From positions 1-39,929 of the forward strand of contig VIKE01000061.1 in the NCBI GenBank assembly GCA_008080565.1: 39,929 bases of DNA. The letters are read 5' to 3'. Numbering within the stretch: position 1 is the first letter of the stretch; each line of letters opens with the position of its first letter. Shown piece by piece: positions 1 through 7,798 of the stretch. The stretch comes from Rhodocyclaceae bacterium (GTDB lineage: Bacteria; Pseudomonadota; Gammaproteobacteria; Burkholderiales; Rhodocyclaceae). A program made the position numbers and the translations under genes. The notes beneath the pieces are model-generated. The model was not told where the DNA came from and searched no databases. It was given only the letters and a program-made list of their open reading frames with translations.

Positions 1-3
1 GCG

Positions 4-66
4 GGTTAGGGCTTACAACCCCTATTGGACAAATTCCGCCGGTTTGGGCTTAGAACCCCGGATTGG
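4..66. repeat. imperfect direct repeat spanning a gene's stop codon
   Basis: Positions 4-28 and 41-66 carry nearly the same 25-26 nt unit: GGTT, A or T, GGGCTTA, C or G, AACCCC, then ATTGG, with three substitutions and one indel, separated by 12 nt. The second copy contains the stop codon and last codons of the cytochrome gene that ends at 50. Each copy can form a weak GGG/CCC hairpin. It may be a terminal duplication left by slippage or the edge of a longer array outside the window. Confidence 0.6.
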
Positions 67-1105
67 AGGCGTCTTCCCCAACGAGGTTACTGGCCCAGGT
101 CTTCTTCTCCTTGATCCAGTTCAGCCGCACGGACGCCGCGTGGTCGCCCTGGATGTACTGATAGTTGGCGTCGTAGCCGATGTCGCGATACTTGTTGGCG
201 CCCAGGGCTTTGTCATTGGAATTTTCCCAGGCTTTCGCGACCAGGCCGTAAGTGCCGACGGCAAGCGAATGCGGTCCCCAGTCCTGCTGCAGGGCCAGGC
301 GCCAGTACGGTGCGATGCCTTTAATCGCATCTTCCGCCAGCTCGTCGGCGGGGATGCCCCAGCCCATGAAGCGGAAGGCGCCGTTCCTGGCCGAGCGGTA
401 GCCGGCCAATTCGGCGTACAGCATATTGTTCCACGAGCCATAGAGGCCGACACCGCCCACTCGGCTGGCCAGCCTGCCGTCGATGAGGCTGCGTTCGGGA
501 CCCTGCTCGGCGGCGGTTCCGGTATGGGGGAAGCCCCAGGCCGACGTGCTGTTGTAGATGTCGGAGACGGTCGGGTTATTGTTGAAGGTCACCCCCCAGG
601 CCAACTCTTCATTGGCGAGGGTGAAGCTGTTGCCGTAGCGCGCATCGAACATCTCCATGGCCCAAATTTTTTCCAGGCTGTCGTAGTTGTACTGGACGAG
701 GGCACCGGCATTGTCGAAGAGTTTCCCACCGTAATAGACGGCTGCCGTTTGGACGATGGGTTTCCCGTCTTTCGGAAACTCGTCCCGCTCGACGCCGCCG
801 GCTCGGGTATCGCTGGTATTCGTCTGAGAAAGCAGCAAGGCCGCGGATACGGGAATGCGTTCCGCCAAGGGCTTGGCATCCCATTTGTCCGAAGTCATGG
901 CAAAGGCGCCGAGTTTGAAATTACGTCCAAACTGGTTGAGTTCCGGAAACACCGTATGGCACTTGCCGCACTCATATCCTGTTTGGCGCGCCATGCTGGG
1001 AACGGCCTGGGCGTCAGTCGCCGGGAAGACGACAGCACCCAATATGGTCGGGATGGCAATAGCAAGCCGACGTAGACACTTCCAACGAGCAATTGAAGAA
1101 AACAT
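50..1105 (-). CDS. c-type cytochrome with single heme motif and outer-membrane barrel-like body
   Basis: A 351-aa exported protein. The start at 1105 is preferred because a GGGAGGGG Shine-Dalgarno lies just upstream; a longer ORF lacks one. A signal peptide (basic RWKCLRR, hydrophobic stretch, cleavage after DAQA) is followed by one heme-binding motif, CGKCH, near residues 45-49, in the context VFPELNQFGRNFK. The remaining 280 residues alternate polar and aromatic residues with YGG, YNYD and WNN turns and end in a terminal Phe, as outer-membrane beta-barrels do. Proteins with an N-terminal CxxCH and a porin-like body occur in respiratory betaproteobacteria and Geobacter-like organisms. Inference: an outer-membrane-associated electron-transfer protein. 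A CopR-type box lies about 130 bp upstream. Exact function is unknown. Confidence 0.75.
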   Translation of the reverse strand: MFSSIARWKCLRRLAIAIPTILGAVVFPATDAQAVPSMARQTGYECGKCHTVFPELNQFGRNFKLGAFAMTSDKWDAKPLAERIPVSAALLLSQTNTSDTRAGGVERDEFPKDGKPIVQTAAVYYGGKLFDNAGALVQYNYDSLEKIWAMEMFDARYGNSFTLANEELAWGVTFNNNPTVSDIYNSTSAWGFPHTGTAAEQGPERSLIDGRLASRVGGVGLYGSWNNMLYAELAGYRSARNGAFRFMGWGIPADELAEDAIKGIAPYWRLALQQDWGPHSLAVGTYGLVAKAWENSNDKALGANKYRDIGYDANYQYIQGDHAASVRLNWIKEKKTWASNLVGEDASNPGF

Positions 1106-1235
1106 GGAATGACCCCTCCCTGAACACTGACCTGTCAAAGAAAAACCTTCTGAGTGGCTTTTGCTTGATCAGAAAGACCACTGAGCAAGCATTGACATGC
1201 TGCGCCTATGATACTGACAGAGCGATAACGCAAAA

Positions 1236-1251
1236 ATTACAAATGCAATGG
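1236..1251 (-). promoter_or_regulatory. weak CopR-type box upstream of the barrel cytochrome
   Basis: ATTACAAATGCAATGG keeps the ATTACA half of the recurrent box but has a poor second half. An AATGTCAT follows at 1255-1262. It lies 131 bp upstream of the cytochrome start at 1105 and overlaps the end of the hypothetical ORF at 1237. Confidence 0.35.
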
Positions 1252-1620
1252 CGAAATGTCATGAAACGGGCTGGGCTGAATCGAGGATATCTGCGCCCTC
1301 AGATACAGCAGCCCGGCGACGAGCCGGGATGCAGCGTCGTCCGCCGTGAAACCACGGGTCAAAAAATCGTCATCAATTCCCGATATCACCCCAATGGCGC
1401 CGAGTGTCGCTTGATGATTTTTAGGCCATTGCCCATAGGTGCCCAACCATGCAGTTGCGGCCAGACCGTTATCGGTTGCCAGCCAGCAACTGCGGCGAAC
1501 ATCGTGCCGGGCGGTGATATCAAAGGGTGCGAATGGCATGGCGTATCGGACACCGTCCTCCACGGCACCTTCCTCAGGGAAATCCGCGCAAGCTAGCAAG
1601 TCGGCGTGTCGACAGGGCAC
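1237..1620 (-). CDS. hypothetical protein downstream of the TorF-type porin
   Basis: A 127-aa ORF beginning with GTG, 12 nt after the porin stop codon, with only a weak purine-rich ribosome site. Composition is protein-like: balanced acidic and basic residues, ordered hydrophobics such as LVAGLLYL, and the acidic GIDDDFLTRGF. No signal peptide, membrane segment or metal motif is visible and I do not recognise a family. The true start may be the ATG about 28 codons in. The opposite strand also has an open frame here, so this may be chance. If real, it would be co-transcribed with the porin. The 527-bp stretch between the cytochrome and the porin holds only this ORF and the weak CopR-type box. 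Confidence 0.3.
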   Translation of the reverse strand: MPCRHADLLACADFPEEGAVEDGVRYAMPFAPFDITARHDVRRSCWLATDNGLAATAWLGTYGQWPKNHQATLGAIGVISGIDDDFLTRGFTADDAASRLVAGLLYLRAQISSIQPSPFHDISPLHL

Positions 1621-1632
1621 CCCATTCTTGGC

Positions 1633-2517
1633 TCAAAAGGTCTTGCTCACCGACAAGGCCACCCGATCACGACCGATGTTCTTGCCGAACGCGTTCATGT
1701 AGGCCGTCGTGTTGTTGTCAGGGGCGGTATTTTTGGTGTCGGCATAGGTCCAGGCCAGGCCGAAATTGAATCCCCGGTACTCTTTGGTCAGCCCCAGTTT
1801 GTAGTCCGTGTAGTCGAAATAGTTGTTGTCGCCGCCGGAGGCCGCCCAGTAACCGACGTTAGTTTTTCCGGGATAGTCCTGCCGCCCGACATGGGCTTGC
1901 AGATTAAAGCCACTCTCGCCAAGCGGGATCAGTGCCGATAAATCCAGGTAGCTTGCCCCCTGCGACTCGTTGACGCCGAAGGTGTAGGTGCTGATTGCCC
2001 GGGAATATTTGAGGGTCAGCCACTTGTAGCCGATCGCGGCATAGACCTCAGTCGTATTGGGCTGGCGATAGGCACCCAGGTTGTCGTAGCGGCCGGGATA
2101 GTAGTAGCGGATGAGGCCCACATCGTAATTCCAGTCACCGGCGAAGGTATTCTTGTAGCCGGCATAGAAGTCCCATTCCAGGCTGGCTGCATTGCTGGCG
2201 CCAATGCTATAGGGCGCACCGACACTGCCTGGGGAGGCCAGCGAGACGGGGGCGTTCTTGACACCGGCGTTCTGGTCGGTGAACCAGGAGATATTGGAAA
2301 GCCAGGTGCCGGCGTAAAGGCCCGACGCATGGGTATAGTCGACTCCCCCCTGGATGGCCGGTTTGCCGTTGGTTTGCGACAGGCCGCGGAAAACGTATTG
2401 ACTGACCACCCCGACGTTCCCGGAGATAGCATGCTCCGGCACGGGATTTGGCTCACTGGTTTGAGCGATCGCCGGCATAGCAGCGGCTAGGCAGGCGGCA
2501 AGGATGATTTTTTGCAT
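1633..2517 (-). CDS. TorF family putative outer-membrane porin
   Basis: A 294-aa protein with a clean signal peptide (MQKIILAACLAAAMPAIAQ) and the TorF/gcw_chp family signature near residues 32-60: ISGNVGVVSQYVFRGLSQT followed by GKPAIQGGVDY. Repeated aromatic-rich strands (YAGTWLSNISW, WDFYAGYKN, YYPGRYDNLG) and a terminal SKTF mark an outer-membrane barrel. Family members are about 220-300 aa, so this is full length. The start has GGGAG about 8 nt upstream. The family is found across betaproteobacteria; its substrate is not established. No clear CopR box lies immediately upstream, and the next gene upstream is the first of two lipoproteins, about 107 bp away. Confidence 0.85.
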   Translation of the reverse strand: MQKIILAACLAAAMPAIAQTSEPNPVPEHAISGNVGVVSQYVFRGLSQTNGKPAIQGGVDYTHASGLYAGTWLSNISWFTDQNAGVKNAPVSLASPGSVGAPYSIGASNAASLEWDFYAGYKNTFAGDWNYDVGLIRYYYPGRYDNLGAYRQPNTTEVYAAIGYKWLTLKYSRAISTYTFGVNESQGASYLDLSALIPLGESGFNLQAHVGRQDYPGKTNVGYWAASGGDNNYFDYTDYKLGLTKEYRGFNFGLAWTYADTKNTAPDNNTTAYMNAFGKNIGRDRVALSVSKTF

Positions 2518-2623
2518 TGACTACTCCCTGAAGAAAAACTTTTTATTCACATCGGGCCGTTGACGCCGATGAGTTGTGAGGTGTGAACTCGCCGGGCAAC
2601 GAGCAGTCCCTCCATCGCGATAG

Positions 2624-2971
2624 CTACTTGCCGGCGCCCGCGGCCAACTGGCGATGCGCCTGTTCCAGGGCACGCGCATCCTTGGCAGCGGCGCTAAATC
2701 CCTGCTGCAACGAGCGGCAATGGGAGATATACGATATTGGGCCCCTTGGGTAACCCCCGTAGGCGTTCGCCATCTTTTCGTGTCGGCTAGCTTCGGCTTC
2801 GTAGCCTGCCGCCGTTTCGGAAAAATAATTGGCGATCTGCTGGTGGTCGGCCGCTGTCGTGGCATGGGCGATGGCATCAGAAATTTCAGACGTCAGCGGC
2901 ATGGCGGTACATGCCGTGAGGAACAGCAGTACCAGACTCGACAAACCCAAAGCGAACTTGTTCTTGAGCAT
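2624..2971 (-). CDS. small lipoprotein, first of a tandem pair
   Basis: A 115-aa lipoprotein. The start at 2971 (MLKNKF) has AAGGGAGA upstream; a longer in-frame start is not supported. The signal ends in a lipobox, LTAC. The mature part is helical and rich in Ala, His and Glu (ISDAIAHATTAADHQQIANYF, split by a conserved SETAAGYEAEASRHEKMA) with one later Cys in HCRSLQQGF. It is clearly paralogous to the lipoprotein at 3082-3429, sharing EHQ/DHQ-RIA-YF, EKMA-YGG and RALEQAHRQLA. Proteins of this kind occur in copper and stress islands; the function is unknown. It probably shares an operon with its paralogue, whose stop is 111 bp upstream. Confidence 0.8.
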   Translation of the reverse strand: MLKNKFALGLSSLVLLFLTACTAMPLTSEISDAIAHATTAADHQQIANYFSETAAGYEAEASRHEKMANAYGGYPRGPISYISHCRSLQQGFSAAAKDARALEQAHRQLAAGAGK

Positions 2972-3081
2972 GATTGTCTCCCTTTCAGATGGCACACCGT
3001 GTCAGGCGTGGCGGCGTGCTATTCACTTCCGATTACGCGAAGTGAACGCTCCGGGCAACGACCGGCCTGCAGTGACGGCAT

Positions 3082-3429
3082 CTATTTGCCGAGGCTGCCG
3101 GCTAATTGGCGATGTGCCTGTTCCAGGGTGCGCGCATCCCTGGCGGCATTGGTAAACTGCTCCTTCAATGAGCGGCAGTGCGCCATCATTGCCGCCAGAT
3201 CGCCTTTCGGGCGCCCGGCGTAGGAGAGCGCCATTTTTTCGTGCCAAGCCGCTTCGGCATCGTAGCTGGCCGCCTTCTCCGCGAAATAGGCAGCTATCCG
3301 CTGGTGCTCGGCAGTTGTCGTGGCATTGGCGATGCTTGCCGGAATCTCGCTGACCGACGGTACCGAGGTGCACGCCGTGAGGGTCAGAAAGGCGATTCCG
3401 GCAAGAATTGGAGCGAGTGCGATACGCAT
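3082..3429 (-). CDS. small lipoprotein, second of a tandem pair
   Basis: A 115-aa lipoprotein starting at 3429 (MRIALAP) with GGGAGAAG upstream; the longer ORF start is unsupported. The lipobox is LTAC. The mature region repeats the plan of the 2624-2971 gene: ISEIP-type start, EHQRIAAYFAEKAASYDAE, HEKMALSY, a lone Cys in MAHCRSLKEQF, and ARTLEQAHRQLAGS near the end. Conserved His and Met residues inside amphipathic helices would allow metal binding, but no defined motif is present. A CopR-type box lies about 70 bp upstream, so both lipoproteins are probably copper-induced. Confidence 0.8.
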   Translation of the reverse strand: MRIALAPILAGIAFLTLTACTSVPSVSEIPASIANATTTAEHQRIAAYFAEKAASYDAEAAWHEKMALSYAGRPKGDLAAMMAHCRSLKEQFTNAARDARTLEQAHRQLAGSLGK

Positions 3430-3498
3430 GATCTTCTCCCTGCTTGTATTGGTGTTCCCAGTGTGCGACCCGGCGGCTGTCGAGAACATAACAATCGA

Positions 3499-3525
3499 AT
3501 TACAAAACGGTTGGCAAATTGTCAT
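3499..3525 (-). promoter_or_regulatory. CopR-type box upstream of the lipoprotein pair
   Basis: ATTACA at 3499-3504 is followed 14 nt later by TTGTCAT at 3519-3525. The half-site spacing is longer than in the best copies in this window, where ATTACA and GTCA are separated by 5 nt. It sits 70 bp upstream of the lipoprotein start at 3429. Confidence 0.4.
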
Positions 3526-3707
3526 AAAACCAAGGATTTTCGCTGCGCGTCAATGCAGCACGTAGCCGCACTGCAAGCACTGCCCCGCGGCCGCAGAACT
3601 GAAATGAACAACGGCTTACCTTGTTGAATGACTGCTTGGTGCGGCATCGCCCCCGGGGATTTGTTAGCACCCAAGAGGCAGCGCTGATCCATTGGAGAAT
3701 TTCCCGG

Positions 3708-4508
3708 TCAGCCACTTGCCGCCGATGGCGCGCATAAGCCGCTGCGCTCGACCCAGACAGCTTGATAGGTGCCGCCAAAGAACGTGCGCTGGCGCCACGC
3801 GAAGCGTTCCGGATGGCTGGCGTAATCCCGGATCTCATGCCGCCACAGCGCATCGGCAAACGGTTCAAGCCAGGCATTCACGCCCTTCAGTATCCAGCGC
3901 ACCGGTTGCCACCATGCCGGGCGATGGTAGTCGACAAATAACGCCGTGCCGCCCGGCGGCAGGCACTCCAGCAGGTGGTCGACGATCTGGCGCTTTATCT
4001 CGTCCGGCACTTCATGCAGGAGGAAGAAGCTGCAGATCAGGTCGTAGTCGGTGCCTGAATCATAGGTGGCCGCATCGGCACGGGTGACCTTGGCCCAGGG
4101 AAAGTCGGCAAGCTTGTTGCGGCCATGTTCGATCTGGATGGGAGTGATGTCGGTCAGATGAAATTCACCCCCGGGGCCGACGCGGGCCGCGACACGCTGG
4201 ACCAAGTCGCCATAGACGTGCGCCACCTGCCACACTTTCATGCCCGGCCGGATCGCGTCGAGATAGAGGCGCATCAGCCGGGCATCGTTGCCGAAAAGCA
4301 GGAGGCGCACCACCATGCGGCGGTCGAGCCAACCTGCCCACGTCGGGTCGACGTAGGCCCAGTTGTAGACGTCGACCAGATAATCCGGCACGCCGTCATA
4401 CCAGCGGTGTGGAGCGCGCCCCCGGGATTGGCTGGCCGGCTCGAAAGCAGCCCGACGCTCGGACCGGAGCAATGCCAGCAGAGTCTCGTCCTTCACTTTG
4501 ATGTCCAT
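3708..4508 (-). CDS. rquA: rhodoquinone biosynthesis methyltransferase-like protein RquA
   Basis: A 266-aa protein matching the RquA family, which converts ubiquinone to rhodoquinone by replacing a methoxy group with an amino group. Recognised features: an N-terminal VPDYLVDVYNWAYVDP block, the modified SAM-fold motif VWQVAHVYGDL near residues 92-102 in place of the usual acidic glycine loop, LTDITPIQIEHGRNKL, FFLLHEVPDE, and the very characteristic VDYHRPAWWQP followed by EPFADALWRHEI. The start at 4508 has GGGGAAC upstream. Rhodoquinone serves low-potential anaerobic electron flow, for example to fumarate. A CopR-type box lies 113 bp upstream, which would place quinone remodelling in the copper response (inference). 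Confidence 0.88.
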   Translation of the reverse strand: MDIKVKDETLLALLRSERRAAFEPASQSRGRAPHRWYDGVPDYLVDVYNWAYVDPTWAGWLDRRMVVRLLLFGNDARLMRLYLDAIRPGMKVWQVAHVYGDLVQRVAARVGPGGEFHLTDITPIQIEHGRNKLADFPWAKVTRADAATYDSGTDYDLICSFFLLHEVPDEIKRQIVDHLLECLPPGGTALFVDYHRPAWWQPVRWILKGVNAWLEPFADALWRHEIRDYASHPERFAWRQRTFFGGTYQAVWVERSGLCAPSAASG

Positions 4509-4620
4509 GGTCGTTCCCCAATAAGTCTGACGGTGGTGCCCCCGTTAGCGTCGCGGAGCTGCGCCATCGCTTGATGTATTGAGTATGCGGCCGAGCAGCT
4601 GACGCCCCTATAACCGGAGG

Positions 4621-4636
4621 ATTACAAATCCATCAT
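4621..4636 (-). promoter_or_regulatory. CopR-type box upstream of rquA
   Basis: ATTACAAATCCATCAT differs at two positions from the near-palindromic box ATTACAAATCTGTCAT found at 21699. It is 113 bp upstream of the rquA start and on the same side as the other boxes. Confidence 0.5.
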
Positions 4637-4670
4637 CTCCACTATCGGGAGCGCCTTTGGCGGTGACTCC

Positions 4671-5813
4671 TCACCTCTTCTTGATTTCCCCTCTTTCGCC
4701 CAGCCAGCGCTTGGCGTCCTTGTCCAGCCATTCCTGGGCAATGGCATCCCGTTTCACATAGGCATCCAGGAAGGCGGTCGACACACCCTGGATGGCCGCC
4801 ATACCGATGGCGCGGGCCGTCGGCGAGAGGCTGGCGCGGGCTGGGGATCCGGAGCGCTCCTGCTCCCCCTGCCGCGCCTCGCCGCCCGCAGTGCCATGCC
4901 CGCCATGATCGCCGAAATGATGCCCCCCGTGCCCGCCGCCGGAAGAGCGGCCGAGGCCCTCCGACTTGTGGCTTTCCGCCGGCCGAAGATCCTCGCCGCT
5001 CGCTTCTACCGTTCCCCCAGCCAACACCGAGTGGGACAATCCCGACATCGTCAGAAGGTATTTGTCTCCCGGCGGCATGTACTCGAACGGCGCCCGGCGG
5101 ATGGAAGGGGCGGTCCCCAAACCCGCCGTATCCCAGTCGTCATCGCTCGTGACCGAAAGCACGGGCGTGGCGATGGCCCGATACCGCGCACTGAGTGCGA
5201 TGCCCGAAAAGTCGGCATGGGGGCTCATGGCGATCACCGCCCGAACCGGCATGGGCAGCGCGGGAAGCGTCAAGCCGCGCAGATGCTCACCGGCGATGAC
5301 CATCGCCGTATACGCGCCGAGATCGTAGCCGGCGATGGCGACGCGCGTCATATCGATGCGCTCCAGGGGGGCTTCCCTGCGGGCTTGACGGCGGCTCAAT
5401 TCCTGCCAGGCGCCCTGCAGAACTGCCAGTCGGGCCGCCATGGCTTTCGCTGAATAGCGTTCGCGGGCCAGACTGGCGAAGTCCCCGGCCCGCGCTTTGG
5501 CCGATGACCAGGCGCCTCCATCCTCCGCAAGCGGTTGCAGGGAGAGTACCGCGTAGCCGCCCTGCGCCCAGGCCGTACGCCAGGCTTCGCCGGCGGAGCG
5601 GGGTTCGCCCAAGGCCGGCAGGTAAATCACCAAAGGGAACGAACTCGTTTTGGCAACGGCAAAATGATCGTCAGTCAGGTAACCCTGGCCGACGAACTGC
5701 TTGACCTTGGCCTCATCGGGTTTGGGCGGCGAGTGGGCGGAACACCCGGCCAGAACAGCCGAAATCAGCGCGGTGGCGCCAAAGTGGCGCAGGTTTTTAC
5801 CAGAGATTGTCAT
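4671..5813 (-). CDS. alpha/beta-hydrolase-like lipoprotein
   Basis: About 380 aa. The start at 5813 (MTISGKNLRHFG) gives a normal signal peptide ending in the lipobox LAGC; a longer ORF from 5861 would overlap the stop of the zinc-ribbon gene (TGATG), so coupled translation from 5861 is also possible. An alpha/beta-hydrolase core is visible: FPLVIYLPALGEPRSAGEAWR near the oxyanion region, then VAIAGYDLGAYTAM where the nucleophile elbow should be, with Asp in place of the usual Ser, then MSPHADFSG and a late GLSHSVLAGG carrying a possible catalytic His. A Gly/His-rich linker (GGGHGGHHFGDHGGHG) may bind metal. A C-terminal helical segment ends in KRDAIAQEWLDKDAKRW. A decayed paralogue lies after copS. 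Confidence 0.7.
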   Translation of the reverse strand: MTISGKNLRHFGATALISAVLAGCSAHSPPKPDEAKVKQFVGQGYLTDDHFAVAKTSSFPLVIYLPALGEPRSAGEAWRTAWAQGGYAVLSLQPLAEDGGAWSSAKARAGDFASLARERYSAKAMAARLAVLQGAWQELSRRQARREAPLERIDMTRVAIAGYDLGAYTAMVIAGEHLRGLTLPALPMPVRAVIAMSPHADFSGIALSARYRAIATPVLSVTSDDDWDTAGLGTAPSIRRAPFEYMPPGDKYLLTMSGLSHSVLAGGTVEASGEDLRPAESHKSEGLGRSSGGGHGGHHFGDHGGHGTAGGEARQGEQERSGSPARASLSPTARAIGMAAIQGVSTAFLDAYVKRDAIAQEWLDKDAKRWLGERGEIKKR

Positions 5814-5860
5814 CGGGATAAACAGTAACAGTAGTCCGAAATTCTTGGGCGTGGCACACA

Positions 5861-6016
5861 TCAGACTGGCGGTGCGACACGGTGCCGGTTTGGCAGGAAT
5901 TCATGAGAAATGGCTTCGTGACACTGCGCGCAGCACCCCGATCTGGCCCAATAGCGAATGGAGGCGATTTTGCCGCAGCGGGGGCATCGGAACGTAAGGC
6001 GTGCCTTCCAGCCCAT
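5861..6016 (-). CDS. 51-aa zinc-ribbon protein
   Basis: A short ORF starting at ATG 6016, 4 nt after the stop of the 6020-6436 gene, and ending with TGA that overlaps an ATG of the hydrolase ORF by one base. The protein has two Cys pairs, FRCPRCGKIAS and GCCAQCHEAIS, spaced as in a treble-clef or zinc-ribbon fold, and is rich in Arg and aromatic residues. It has no signal peptide, so it should be cytosolic. Tight packing between two genes supports real translation in a three-gene operon. It may be a metal sensor or adaptor; no family was recognised. Confidence 0.55.
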   Translation of the reverse strand: MGWKARLTFRCPRCGKIASIRYWARSGCCAQCHEAISHEFLPNRHRVAPPV

Positions 6017-6019
6017 GAT

Positions 6020-6436
6020 TCAGGCCAAGGCCGCAAGCGCAGCCTGTTCCCGGTCTTGGAAGAACTCCGCATATTCTGCTCCCCGCGGGGATTCGTCATC
6101 CGCACCATCCAGCCCCTCGAGTTCCGGCGCCGTCTTGAAAACCGAGGCCAGGACCTCGAATACGGCGTGGACGATTTCTTCGTTGCTCAGGTCGGCAGCC
6201 GGGATTTCTTCCAGCGCAGCGGCGAGAATCGGCATCTGCCGGCGGAAGGCGCGGATGCCGGTGTTGATGCGCAGTAGTTGGCCATTGTTCTCCAGCGGAT
6301 GGCTGGTTTTTTCCGAAGAATGCCAGCGCTCGACTGCAACAATGTTTCGTTTCCCGTCGGCGAAGATGACGAGTTGCCAGTCGCCGAAGGGTATTTGCGG
6401 CCTATAGGCTTGAAGCGCCAAAGGAAGCGGATCCAT
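6020..6436 (-). CDS. hypothetical cytosolic protein, first gene of the zinc-ribbon/hydrolase operon
   Basis: A 138-aa protein with a strong ribosome site (AAGGGGAAAG) 4-6 nt before ATG 6436. There is no signal peptide. The N-terminal half looks like a small beta-rich domain (IPFGDWQLVIFADGKRNIVAVERW), the second half is helical and acidic (EEIPAADLSNEEIVHAVFEVLASV, split in mid-run), ending in Ala-rich EQAALAALA. I do not recognise the family. It is followed at 4 nt by the zinc-ribbon ORF, suggesting co-translation. Confidence 0.6.
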   Translation of the reverse strand: MDPLPLALQAYRPQIPFGDWQLVIFADGKRNIVAVERWHSSEKTSHPLENNGQLLRINTGIRAFRRQMPILAAALEEIPAADLSNEEIVHAVFEVLASVFKTAPELEGLDGADDESPRGAEYAEFFQDREQAALAALA

Positions 6437-6523
6437 TCTTTCCCCTTTCCTGGTGAGCGAGACGATTCATCGATCGCACGTGCGAAACCCGGTTTTGTCA
6501 GGTGTTGTCCCCGCTTGCGGGAA

Positions 6524-7267
6524 TCAGGTCAGCGATAACAACTTCGTCGCCGCGCGATCATTCTCGTCCGCCGTCGTTATGACTTTCAATTGCATCTCGA
6601 ACTGACGGGCCACTGAGATCATGGAAACCATCTCCGCCGCCATGTCGACGTTGCTGCCCTCAAGGAAGCCAGAGGCTACGGTGACGTTCGCATTGCCTGC
6701 ATCCGCCGCCATACCGGCGCGGAGGCGGAACAGGCCATCGTCGCCCCGCTCGATGGCGTGTTCGGGGGGATTGGTCAGTTTGATCCGACCGACGACCGAC
6801 ACCGCATTCGGCGAACCGAAGCGTGGGACAACGGACACCGTGCCATCCGAAGCGACAGCGGCTTCAGTATCCGGGGGGATGGTGATCGGGCCGTTGTCTC
6901 CCTGGATCAGGATGCCACTATTGGTTTGCAGTAGGCCGTTCGCACTGACGGCCAGATTACCGTTGCGGGTATACGCTTCGCTCCCGTCGGGCATTGAAAG
7001 CGCAATGAAACCCTGGCCCTGCACGGCAATATCCAGCGGGCGCCCGGTTTGCTGGAGCGTTCCCGGCGTGAAGTCGGTCATCACGCTGGCGTCGACCACG
7101 AAGGCGCGGGTGGGGAGCCCTTCGCCCTCCACCGGCACGGCACGAAAGGCGTGCATCTCTGCCCGAAAACCGTTGGTCGTCGCGTTGGCCATGTTGTTTG
7201 CCATTCCAGCCTGCTGCTTCAGCGCATGCGAGGCGCCGGTCATGGCGGTGTAGATGACTCGATCCAT
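6524..7267 (-). CDS. flgF: flagellar basal-body rod protein FlgF
   Basis: A complete 247-aa FlgF. The N-terminal flagellar rod motif is intact (AMTGASHALKQQAGMANNMA then NATTNGFRAEM), the middle contains FVVDASVMTDFTPGTLQQTG and RPLDIAVQGQGFIAL, and the C-terminal assembly helix is present (GFLEGSNVDMAAEMVSMISV then ARQFEMQLK). FlgF forms the proximal rod with FlgB, FlgC and FlgG in the periplasm. Its neighbours are not flagellar: a 41-aa membrane protein lies 37 bp upstream and a hydrolase operon downstream. A 54-aa FlgE relic lies at 9755. This copy seems to have been carried into the copper island; whether it still serves a flagellum is unknown. Confidence 0.93.
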   Translation of the reverse strand: MDRVIYTAMTGASHALKQQAGMANNMANATTNGFRAEMHAFRAVPVEGEGLPTRAFVVDASVMTDFTPGTLQQTGRPLDIAVQGQGFIALSMPDGSEAYTRNGNLAVSANGLLQTNSGILIQGDNGPITIPPDTEAAVASDGTVSVVPRFGSPNAVSVVGRIKLTNPPEHAIERGDDGLFRLRAGMAADAGNANVTVASGFLEGSNVDMAAEMVSMISVARQFEMQLKVITTADENDRAATKLLSLT

Positions 7268-7304
7268 GGATAGTCTTTCCGGATAAAAAAGAGACTTTTA
7301 TGGC

Positions 7305-7430
7305 CTAGCGGTAGTAAGGCAACCAGAAAGCGATGGCACCTGGCAACAGCCCGAAATGAGTGTCGGATAGGGGTAGCCCAAAAACCAGCAGGACGTCAGA
7401 CAACAACAGGAAGACCAGACTTCGTTTCAT
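7305..7430 (-). CDS. 41-aa single-pass membrane protein
   Basis: A short ORF with a good Shine-Dalgarno (AAGGGA, 6 nt before ATG 7430). It encodes a basic start (MKRS), a long hydrophobic stretch (LVFLLLSDVLLVFGLP), a short polar turn (SDTHFG) and a second hydrophobic run ending in WLPYYR, so one or two membrane segments. A CopR-type box lies about 90 bp upstream and flgF starts 37 bp downstream on the same strand. It resembles small inner-membrane proteins of metal-stress regulons, but I recognise no family. Confidence 0.55.
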   Translation of the reverse strand: MKRSLVFLLLSDVLLVFGLPLSDTHFGLLPGAIAFWLPYYR

Positions 7431-7518
7431 GCGATTCCCTTGGCCCAAGAATTCTCGGATGTGTTTGCGCTTGGATGACAGGTTATCCTGGCCAGCCTGT
7501 CGACAACGTGACCCGGAA

Positions 7519-7535
7519 ATTACATTCTCCTGTCA
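7519..7535 (-). promoter_or_regulatory. CopR-type box upstream of the 41-aa membrane protein and flgF
   Basis: ATTACATTCTCCTGTCA retains ATTACAT and TGTCA with one extra base between halves. It is 89 bp upstream of the ATG at 7430. Confidence 0.45.
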
Positions 7536-7798
7536 CCCGTTGCGTTCTTGAAAGACCCGAACAATTCGCAATGGCGAGACTGCCTCGTCTTGCTCAAAAC
7601 CATGCTCACGCAAAGGTCCCGCCCAGATATTCCTCCGCAGCCGAGGGCGATCGGCCCTTCGCTCTCGCTACGAGCCGCCGAGATCCTGCCAGCGCCCGGA
7701 ACCGTCAGCATGGTCTTCTTGGCCGGGTCGTAGCGGTGTGCCGAGGTAACATGGATGACGTTCCTCGCATCGACGAAGCTGTATTTTCGTGGTTTTGC
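7536..7798. other. intergenic stretch with a possible gene relic
   Basis: Between the box and the YHS gene there is an open minus-strand frame of about 90 codons without a good start. Its predicted peptide contains FVDARNVIHVTSAHRYDPAK, then TMLTVPGAGRI. It looks protein-like for 40 residues and then becomes low quality, so it may be the end of a decayed gene. No family recognised and no ribosome site seen. Confidence 0.3.
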
